In this document: piece by piece, positions 22,549 through 27,138 of the stretch | Numbering within the stretch: position 1 is the first letter of the stretch | How the letters are laid out: each line of letters starts with the position of its first letter | NCBI GenBank assembly: GCA_002418465.1 | Contig: DIEE01000248.1 | Location: 4,733-31,870, forward strand | DNA from: Pseudomonas sp. UBA5782 | GTDB lineage: Bacteria; Pseudomonadota; Gammaproteobacteria; Pseudomonadales; Pseudomonadaceae | Reading direction: 5' to 3' | DNA: 27,138 nt | The notes under the pieces: generated by a model | What the model was told of the DNA's origin: nothing | The model's database searches: none | What the model saw: the letters and a program-made list of their open reading frames with translations, nothing else | Translations under genes and position numbers: made by a program

Positions 22549-23203
22549 CCGGGGCCGTAGGATTAGTCAGAGGCACTGCATCACCAGGATTGGACTGCGA
22601 CACGGCACTAAGCGAACTGGACAGCCATGCAAACAGTTCACGGAATGCCAGACCTTTAAGCTTGAGAGGTTGGCGTGTCGTGAGCTGAGTAAGGGTCGAC
22701 ATGTCAGCGCCCTCAACACCTACCGCATAAAACATGAACTCTTTGCGCTCTTCGCCTGCATGGACTTGTCTGCGGGCTTCACTCCAGTTGTCGGTAGGCG
22801 AGCCGTCCGTTATCAAAAACACCCAAGGTCGGTAATACTTGACACCGTTTGCTCTGTACCGATCCTTACGCTGCCGTAGTAGCTCAAGTGTCCGCACTAC
22901 GGCTTCGCCAAGGGGCGTTCCTCCGCTAGCCTCTAACGCTTCGGGATAGAAACCATCGACCGTCGTAAAGTCGGATTGGATCGAAACTGGGCCGAACGTC
23001 ACCAACGCCAGCTCTACGCGCTTAGCTGCCATTGCGTCGGCATGGAGCTCTTCTTTGAAGAACTGAAGGGCGTCGTTGAGCTCCTTTATGGGCGCTCCTT
23101 GCATTGAGCCGGATGTATCCAGTAACAGCACGCAAGGGCAGCGCTGCTCAGGGTTTTCAGCAAATTCAGCGTCGGCAAAGGGGTGTTGCCCGAAATCGTC
23201 CAT
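22526..23203 (-). CDS. VWA-domain protein (TerY-like, TerY-P triad)
   Basis: This 225-residue cytosolic protein is a von Willebrand factor A domain with a complete metal-ion-dependent adhesion site: LLLDTSGSM (Asp29, Ser31, Ser33), Thr96 in GGTPLGEA and Asp133 in FLITDGSPTD. TerY-like VWA proteins are thought to act as metal-dependent assembly platforms or kinase substrates next to PP2C and kinase genes. It is the first gene of the operon; the ATG at 23203 follows AAGGAAAA. The C-terminal 40 residues are Ser/Pro-rich and likely disordered. No terZABCDEF gene is present in the island, so it is a stand-alone triad. Confidence 0.88.
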   Translation of the reverse strand: MDDFGQHPFADAEFAENPEQRCPCVLLLDTSGSMQGAPIKELNDALQFFKEELHADAMAAKRVELALVTFGPVSIQSDFTTVDGFYPEALEASGGTPLGEAVVRTLELLRQRKDRYRANGVKYYRPWVFLITDGSPTDNWSEARRQVHAGEERKEFMFYAVGVEGADMSTLTQLTTRQPLKLKGLAFRELFAWLSSSLSAVSQSNPGDAVPLTNPTAPDGWAVAG

Positions 23204-23249
23204 GTTCTAGGTTTTCCTTGAAAATTAGGTCATCTGTCCGCTGTCGTGA

Positions 23250-23279
23250 TTTGTACTGCAACCACCCGAGCACAATCAA
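23250..23279 (-). promoter_or_regulatory. Possible promoter of the VWA-PP2C-kinase operon
   Basis: On the reverse strand, TTGATT and TACAAA are separated by 18 bases and lie about 50 bases before the VWA start codon. It is the best sigma-70 match in the 322-base gap 23204-23525, which otherwise shows only a small hairpin (CTTCC/GGAAG near 23357-23371) and no gene. Confidence 0.3.
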
Positions 23280-23525
23280 TAGCAGCAGGGCCTGGGCTCG
23301 ATATTTCTCCCACCCAGCTCACGGATGAGATTTCAAGCGGGTTTTGGGTGGGGGCGCTTCCGTAGTGGAAGGCTTAAGCGGGCTACGAAATAGGTTAGTG
23401 AATCCCACGTAAAAGGCGCAAATGGGTTAAACCGGCACCAAGACACGCGGGGCTAGCGGTGAACCCAAGGGCTATGGCGACGTTTGTTGGCAACTGAGAT
23501 GGGAGACGCACCACACAGGCTTGAC

Positions 23526-23546
23526 TGGTACAGTGGACTGGTACAG
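23526..23546 (+). repeat. Right pair of TGGTACAG repeats, candidate integrase arm-type sites
   Basis: TGGTACAG occurs at 23526-23533 and 23539-23546 with the same 13-base period and the same GGA in the spacer as the left pair at 10517-10537. The shared spacing and mirror-like distance to each att core argue against chance. Confidence 0.55.
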
Positions 23547-23617
23547 AGTTGAAATCAAAGGAAACGGCGTGTGATTGATTTATAAGGGTTTTTAGGTCGT
23601 GCATTGGTTCGTGTTTT

Positions 23618-23654
23618 GTATCGTGGGTTCGAATCCCACCTTCACCGCCAGACC
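23618..23654 (+). repeat. attR: right copy of the 37-bp direct repeat
   Basis: This is identical to 10411-10447. The 5' half of the tRNA is missing here, so the copy is a partial tRNA remnant and marks the right border of the island. Confidence 0.95.
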
Positions 23655-23662
23655 ATAGAGCT

Positions 23663-23698
23663 AAAGCCCTGAAAGCTAACAAGTTTTCGGGGCTTTTT
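23663..23698. terminator. Terminator next to attR
   Basis: A 10-bp stem AGCCCTGAAA / TTTCGGGGCT (one T-G pair; 23665-23674 with 23685-23694) is followed by T5. It resembles in design, not sequence, the terminator at attL. Before integration it probably ended the tRNA-Ser transcript. Confidence 0.75.
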
Positions 23699-23716
23699 GC
23701 TTTCCGGGCCTGCACG

Positions 23717-23735
23717 TGTCGAAAAACTGTCGAAA
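23717..23735 (+). repeat. TGTCGAAA doublet, candidate arm sites of an older element
   Basis: TGTCGAAA at 23717-23724 recurs at 23728-23735 with an 11-base period, 63 bases outside attR. Short direct doublets at this distance from a tRNA end are typical of integrase arm sites, and a second integrase remnant lies 560 bases away. Confidence 0.35.
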
Positions 23736-23740
23736 GTCGG

Positions 23741-24004
23741 TCACTCGTAGTGGGACCAGAGCCTGAGCACCTTCACCATCTGTTCATCCTGGAGCACCTG
23801 ATAAACCAGTCTGTGCTGGATATTGATGCGCCTCGAATAGGCTCCGGCAAGGTCACCCACCAGCTTTTCGTAGGGCGGCGGGTTCTGGAAGGGGTTCTGC
23901 CGAACTACCTCGAGCAGTGCCTTGGTCTTCTCCTTCAACCCAGCAGCGGCGAGCTTCTGGGCATCCTTCTGAGCTTGTTTCGTGTAAACGAGCTGCCAAG
24001 TCAC
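23741..24004 (-). CDS. yoeB: YoeB/Txe-family mRNA interferase toxin
   Basis: The 87-residue product is a RelE-superfamily ribosome-dependent endoribonuclease. Conserved YoeB features are the NPFQNPPPYEKLVGDLAG segment, the core YSRRINIQHRLVYQV and the C-terminal aromatic/His end RLWSHYE. The start is taken as GTG 24004, which overlaps the antitoxin stop (GTGA), the usual arrangement; an in-frame ATG at 24025 lies inside the antitoxin gene. Its activity is blocked by the neighbouring YefM protein. Apparently complete. Confidence 0.9.
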   Translation of the reverse strand: MTWQLVYTKQAQKDAQKLAAAGLKEKTKALLEVVRQNPFQNPPPYEKLVGDLAGAYSRRINIQHRLVYQVLQDEQMVKVLRLWSHYE

Positions 24005-24243
24005 CAATCGAGTTCCTTCGAGCATTCATCGACAGTTTCGGCCATGCCTTCCTTGATGGATTCGCGCATGCCCGGCACAGAGAGCAGGTAGAGCGTTTCC
24101 TGGATGGCTTCCCAGTCTTCGGCCGACACCAGGACAGAGTTGGTGCGTTTGCCTGAAATCAGGATCGGCTGATGCGATTCGGCCGACTGATCCATCAGGC
24201 GATACAGGTTGGTGCGGGCTTCGCTTGCGGTCAGGGTCTGCAT
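24001..24243 (-). CDS. yefM: YefM-family antitoxin
   Basis: This 80-residue antitoxin and repressor begins MQTLTASEARTNLYRLMDQS, the Phd/YefM DNA-binding domain, followed by PILISGKRTNSVLVSAEDW and a C-terminal toxin-binding helix region. A strong AGGAGG lies before ATG 24243, while the longer in-frame start at 24363 would run through the operators and an integrase remnant. It is co-transcribed with yoeB through a 4-base overlap. Confidence 0.92.
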   Translation of the reverse strand: MQTLTASEARTNLYRLMDQSAESHQPILISGKRTNSVLVSAEDWEAIQETLYLLSVPGMRESIKEGMAETVDECSKELDW

Positions 24244-24261
24244 GGCATTCCTCCTTTGGAT

Positions 24262-24287
24262 CGTACTATCGTACGCGAAAACGTACG
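24262..24287. promoter_or_regulatory. Operator of the yefM-yoeB operon
   Basis: CGTACG occurs at 24270-24275 and 24282-24287, and a further CGTAC at 24262-24266, each core spaced by 8-12 bases, immediately upstream of the yefM ribosome site. E. coli YefM binds TGTACA palindromes in the same position, so these are likely the repressor sites. Confidence 0.65.
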
Positions 24288-24292
24288 GATAG

Positions 24293-24403
24293 TTAAAGCT
24301 GATCGACGGACAGTGGATGCAGCCTAAGTGCCTCCTGCAAGTGATCCGGCGACAGATGCGCATAGCGCATGGTCATCGCCAACGAGGCATGCCCCAGAAT
24401 CTG
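24293..24403 (-). pseudogene. C-terminal remnant of a second tyrosine integrase
   Basis: Thirty-six codons before the TAA at 24293-24295 read QILGHASLAMTMRYAHLSPD and on to HPLSVDQL. The GH and the Tyr of the M-R-Y-A-H-L motif are the last two catalytic parts of phage-type tyrosine recombinases. Everything upstream is missing, cut off exactly where IS3-like end sequence begins near 24402. It is not the island integrase, whose end reads GHASGSVGDTYGR. It probably belonged to an older element that brought yefM-yoeB. Confidence 0.75.
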
Positions 24404-24543
24404 GACCTGCCCCTATCAAACCGGACACCAATACCCCTTTAAGTTGATACCTCAGCCAAGCGCCTGAACTCCCGAGGTGAGCGGTATTTCAGTGCGCTGT
24501 GCGGGTGTTCGTCGTTGTAATGCTCGAAGGCGATGGCCAGGTG
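24402..24543 (-). pseudogene. IS3-family insertion sequence remnant A (transposase C-terminus)
   Basis: The stretch starts with an insertion-sequence-like end (GGACCTGCCCC...) and contains, on the reverse strand, about 34 codons ending at 24439 that read AIAFEHYNDEHPHSALKYRS then PREFRRLAEVST. This is the end of an IS3-family OrfB (DDE integrase) just after the catalytic Glu region. The rest of the element is gone. Confidence 0.7.
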
Positions 24544-24692
24544 AAGAAGCACGTGCCGATGTGTTCGATTACATCGAGATGTTTTATAACCCTAAACGCC
24601 GCCACAGCAGCGCTATGCAGCTATCGCCAGTGGATTTTGAAAAGCGCTATTTCCAGAGCTTGGAAAGTGTCTAGGAAAGCCGGGGCGATTCA
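24543..24692 (+). pseudogene. IS3-family insertion sequence remnant B (transposase C-terminus plus terminal repeat)
   Basis: On the plus strand about 43 codons read EEARADVFDYIEMFYNPKRR then HSSAMQLSPVDFEKRYFQ and stop at 24672-24674. This is the C-terminus of a different IS3-family OrfB, followed by an IS-like terminal repeat ending near 24692 (TGAATCGCCCCGGC on the reverse strand). Remnants A and B face away from each other and join directly at about 24541-24545. Confidence 0.75.
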
Positions 24693-24697
24693 GATTG

Positions 24698-24733
24698 AAA
24701 AGCCCCGTAACTGAAGAGTTACGGGGCTTTTTT
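24698..24733. terminator. Strong bidirectional terminator
   Basis: A perfect 13-bp stem AAGCCCCGTAACT / AGTTACGGGGCTT with a GAAG loop is followed by T-rich sequence. It shares GAGTTACGGGGCTTTTT with the terminator beside attL. The 230 bases from here to the kinase start hold no gene that I can support. Confidence 0.85.
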
Positions 24734-24963
24734 ATTTGCCCCTGGATAAAACTCTCCCAAGTGCTGCTTGCGATCGCCAGGCCATCGCGATAGGCCGCCA
24801 GAAATTGCCAACGCTCCACTTCGTCTGAATTTCCGCCGTAAACCGCCCGCCCGCTGGATGAGATAGCCACAGGCCACTATCCTGCGATGGATGGGGCAAA
24901 CGCCGTGCGCCCATGTAGTACCCTCGGTCGGGGGGCGTCGTACGGCCAGGTCGGAGGGGCGGG

Positions 24964-26124
24964 ATGCAGGAAAAGAAGCGGCCATTCATCGGGCTGTCAG
25001 CGGAAGTAGAGGCGCTGCGGCTCGATGCGGTACACCGCTACGAGATTCTCGATACGCCGCCGGACGGTACGTTCGACCGGATCACTCGTCTCGCAGCGAG
25101 ATTGTTCAAGGTTCCCATCGCCATCGTCAGTATCGTCGACAGCGATCGGATCTGGTTCAAATCCCACCACGGCCTGAGCATCAGCGAGATCCCGCGCGAT
25201 CCGGGGCTCTGCGCCTCGGCGATCCTTCACGACCAGCCCTGGATCGTCACCAACGCCAAGCTCGATCCGCGTTCGCTGGCGAACCCCCTGGTGGCTGGTG
25301 CCTTCGGTCTGGAGTTCTATCTCGGTGTGCCACTGCGCACCCATGACGGCTTCAACCTCGGAACCCTCTGCGTCATCGACAAGGCGCCGCGCGAGCCCAG
25401 CAAGGAGCAGTCGGAGCACCTGGTCGATCTCGCGCACATCGTCATGGATCAACTGGAAATGCGCCTGTCCGCGCGACATTCGGTTTCGAAACTGGCGCAG
25501 GCCGTCGTTGCCAAGAACGACGCGCTGGAGCATGCAAGACTGCTCACCAAGGAGGTCGATCACCGGGTGATGAACAGCCTGCAGCTGATCTCCACCATGC
25601 TCGGCCTGCAAAGTCTCCAGCACCAGGGAACCGAGGCGGGCCGCGAGATCGTGCGCGCCGCCGAGCGCATCAATGCGATCGCCCGGGTACATCGCAGCAT
25701 CCATTTCGAGGAGGGCGAGGGGCCGGTCGACGCCATGTCCTACCTGACCCGCCTGTGCGCCGACCTCGGCCTCGGTGCTGGAGCCAGCGCGGATATCGTG
25801 GTGCAGGGCATCGCCGTGCCGATGTCGACCGACCTGCTGGTGCCGCTGGGGATCGTGGTCAACGAGCTGATCACCAATGCGGTGAAGAACGGCGCGGCGC
25901 GCATCGTGGTGAGCCTGGGCTGGATTACCGAAGGTTTCTGCGAGCTCTCCGTCGAAGACGACGGCCACGGCCTGCGCGGCGATTTCGATCCCCTGGCGAG
26001 CAAGGGTCTGGGCATGCGTATCATCGATTCCCTCGCCAGCTCCATCGACGGCACCCTGACCTTCGGCGACGCCGGCGAAGGTTGGGGTGCCCGTTTCGGG
26101 TTGCTGTTCGCCGTGCCTCAGTGA
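24964..26124 (+). CDS. GAF-domain sensor histidine kinase (HisKA_2 type)
   Basis: This 386-residue cytosolic kinase has a GAF sensor domain (about 25-165: RLAARLFKVPIAIVSIVDSD, WFKSHHGL, LGTLCVIDKAPR) and then a HisKA_2 dimerisation domain with the phosphoacceptor His200 in KEVDHRVMNSLQLISTMLGL. The ATPase has its N-box at LGIVVNELITNAVKNGA (Asn300, Asn305), the G1 box at EDDGHGLRG and the G2 box at KGLGMRIIDSL. No membrane segment and no receiver domain are present, and no response regulator gene is adjacent, so the partner is elsewhere. Ligand unknown. GGAGGGG before the ATG at 24964 makes the start clear. Confidence 0.9.
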   Translation: MQEKKRPFIGLSAEVEALRLDAVHRYEILDTPPDGTFDRITRLAARLFKVPIAIVSIVDSDRIWFKSHHGLSISEIPRDPGLCASAILHDQPWIVTNAKLDPRSLANPLVAGAFGLEFYLGVPLRTHDGFNLGTLCVIDKAPREPSKEQSEHLVDLAHIVMDQLEMRLSARHSVSKLAQAVVAKNDALEHARLLTKEVDHRVMNSLQLISTMLGLQSLQHQGTEAGREIVRAAERINAIARVHRSIHFEEGEGPVDAMSYLTRLCADLGLGAGASADIVVQGIAVPMSTDLLVPLGIVVNELITNAVKNGAARIVVSLGWITEGFCELSVEDDGHGLRGDFDPLASKGLGMRIIDSLASSIDGTLTFGDAGEGWGARFGLLFAVPQ

Positions 26125-26133
26125 CCCTTCGGG

Positions 26134-26170
26134 AAAAAGAAAACGCCCCGGCTCGAACCGGGGCTTTTTT
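26134..26170. terminator. Bidirectional rho-independent terminator
   Basis: The 7-bp stem GCCCCGG / CCGGGGC (26145-26151 with 26158-26164) has an A-rich left flank and T6 on the right, between the converging kinase and chemoreceptor genes. Confidence 0.9.
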
Positions 26171-26182
26171 CATCCTTGCCGA

Positions 26183-27138
26183 TCACAGCTGAAAGCGCGC
26201 CACCTGCGATTGCAGGTCGCTGCCCAGGCGGGCGAGCTGGATGCTCGATGCGGCGGTTTCGTCGGTGGCGCTGGCCGACTGATCGGCGATGCTGCTGACG
26301 TTGTGGACGTTGCGGCTGATCTGCTCGGCGACCTGGCTTTGCTGTTCGGCGGCGGTGGCGATCTGCAGGTTCATCTCCTGGATGTCGCTGATCATGCGGG
26401 TGATGCTGAGGACTGCCTCGCCGGTGTTGCTGACGTCTTTGACCGTTTCGTCGCTGGCGACCTTGCAACTCACCATGATCCCGGAGACTTCCTGGGCGAT
26501 TCGTTGCAGCCCGGCGATCAGTGTTTCGATTTCCTGGGTGGCGTCCTGGGTGCGGCGGGCGAGGCTGCGGACTTCGTCGGCGACCACGGCGAAACCGCGG
26601 CCGGCCTCACCGGCGCGTGCGGCTTCGATTGCGGCGTTGAGGGCGAGCAGGTTGGTCTGGTCGGCTACCGACTTGATCACGTCCAGTACGCCGCCGATGT
26701 TGGTGCTCTCCTGCTGCAGTCGGCCCATAGCTTCGGCGGAGCGGTTCACTTCGCCGGAGAGGCGTTCGATCTGGCTGACCGCGCGGCTGGCCATGCCGTT
26801 GCCGGCGGTGGCTTTCTCGGTGGCGTGCTGTGCGGCGGCCGCGGCCTGTTCGCAGTGACGGGCAACTTCCTGCACAGTGGCGGTCATTTCGTGCATCGCG
26901 GTGGCGACCTGTTCGACCTCGGATTTCTGCGAAGCGGCACCGGCGCGGGTCTGTTCGGCGCTGGTGGAAAGCTCTTCGGCCGCCGAGGAGATGACGTTGG
27001 CCGAGCGGCGCACGTTGCCGATCAGGTCGTTCAGCCTTGCCTGCATCTCGCCGAGCGAGGCCATCACGCCACCTGCCGGCTGCGCGGTGGAGGCGCTGCG
27101 CAAGTCCCCGGCGGCGACCCGCTGGGCTTCGTCGGAGA
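26183..27138 (-). CDS. Methyl-accepting chemotaxis protein, C-terminal part (runs off the window)
   Basis: About 318 codons are visible, from the end of a HAMP-like segment (RVAAGDL near 27110) through the long cytoplasmic coiled coil. The highly conserved signalling tip is VADQTNLLALNAAIEAARAG followed by EAGRGFAVVADEVRSLARRT, which binds CheA and CheW. The end LGSDLQSQVARFQL is typical of Pseudomonas receptors and lacks a CheR/CheB tether pentapeptide. The sensor domain and start codon are outside the window, so the ligand is unknown. Confidence 0.95.
   Translation of the reverse strand, partial: SDEAQRVAAGDLRSASTAQPAGGVMASLGEMQARLNDLIGNVRRSANVISSAAEELSTSAEQTRAGAASQKSEVEQVATAMHEMTATVQEVARHCEQAAAAAQHATEKATAGNGMASRAVSQIERLSGEVNRSAEAMGRLQQESTNIGGVLDVIKSVADQTNLLALNAAIEAARAGEAGRGFAVVADEVRSLARRTQDATQEIETLIAGLQRIAQEVSGIMVSCKVASDETVKDVSNTGEAVLSITRMISDIQEMNLQIATAAEQQSQVAEQISRNVHNVSSIADQSASATDETAASSIQLARLGSDLQSQVARFQL

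Larger units (their letters stand above)
10411..23654. mobile_element. Genomic island integrated at tRNA-Ser(GGA), about 13.2 kb
   Basis: The island is bounded by the 37-bp direct repeats, starts with a tyrosine integrase next to the tRNA, and carries umuDC, a secreted nuclease, a Bro-N gene, RepL-like and resolvase genes, an orphan antitoxin and a kinase/phosphatase/VWA cargo. Gene content and the visibly lower GC of about 18600-23500 contrast with the flanking core genes. No relaxase, type IV secretion or phage structural gene is present, so transfer would need help from another element. The serine resolvase and RepL-like gene hint at a plasmid-like ancestor. Confidence 0.92.

Noticed and set aside
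23395..23715. 106-residue reverse-strand protein containing GGEGGIRTHD
   Set aside because: This peptide is the antisense translation of the tRNA-Ser 3' end and a well-known false annotation; the frame crosses attR and a terminator.
24613..24870. 85-residue reverse-strand frame starting with GTG before the GAF kinase
   Set aside because: The first part looks faintly protein-like, but the frame runs through a perfect terminator stem and antisense to IS remnant B; not enough support.
24891..25346. 151-codon plus-strand frame overlapping the GAF kinase start
   Set aside because: It overlaps the clear GAF domain in another frame and has shadow composition.
1..27138. CRISPR array, retron or Rep origin iterons
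   Set aside because: I looked for regularly spaced repeats, a reverse transcriptase and iteron runs; only short doublets were found, and none forms an array.

Overview
The window is high-GC chromosomal DNA from a gammaproteobacterium of the Pseudomonas/Stutzerimonas type. The genus is inferred from the gene families (PA1736/PA1737-like thiolase and FadB pair, Pseudomonas-style chemoreceptor, HisKA_2 kinase) and from codon use, not from a marker gene. Both ends are ordinary core genome. In the middle is a genomic island of about 13.2 kb inserted in a tRNA-Ser gene, followed by a short scar from older mobile elements.

Left core (1-10353): the end of a probable PLP-dependent enzyme, a glutathione S-transferase, folE, an AEC-family permease, a tiny membrane protein, a two-gene fatty-acid oxidation operon (thiolase then FadB-like multifunctional enzyme), five very small genes for secreted, membrane or hydrophilic proteins, a class I glutamine amidotransferase, a PlsC-type acyltransferase and a stand-alone crotonase. 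Clear rho-independent terminators separate most units.

Island (10411-23654): tRNA-Ser(GGA) lies at 10354-10443. Its last 33 bases plus 4 bases downstream recur exactly at 23618-23654, giving attL and attR. Just inside each end is a pair of TGGTACAG repeats, the likely arm-type sites of the DUF6538-type tyrosine integrase (10538-12235). Next come an SOS module (umuC and a umuD-like gene behind a LexA box, with a divergent secreted endonuclease I), a phage/plasmid-like block (truncated Bro-N gene, two small genes, a RepL-like winged-helix protein, a small RHH-like gene, a serine resolvase with repeats at its promoter), an orphan Phd antitoxin and two hypothetical genes. The cargo at the right end, lower in GC than the flanks, is a three-gene operon of VWA protein, PP2C phosphatase and Ser/Thr-type kinase. 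This is the gene set of the TerY-P triad, a predicted stress or defence signalling module. Its kinase adds two membrane helices, a helix-hairpin-helix region and a topoisomerase-type zinc finger. A small acidic Cys-containing gene with an apparent frameshift follows it.

Scar and right core (23655-27138): a yefM-yoeB toxin-antitoxin pair with CGTACG operators, the last 36 codons of a second tyrosine integrase, and the fused 3' ends of two different IS3-family transposases show that this tRNA locus has been used more than once. Core sequence resumes with a GAF/HisKA_2 sensor kinase and a methyl-accepting chemotaxis protein that runs off the window.

The best candidate for an interesting system is the kinase/phosphatase/VWA triad at 19601-23203, with the UmuD-like protein lacking its catalytic lysine as a second point. 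The triad architecture is already known computationally, so the novelty lies in its context and in details of the kinase.
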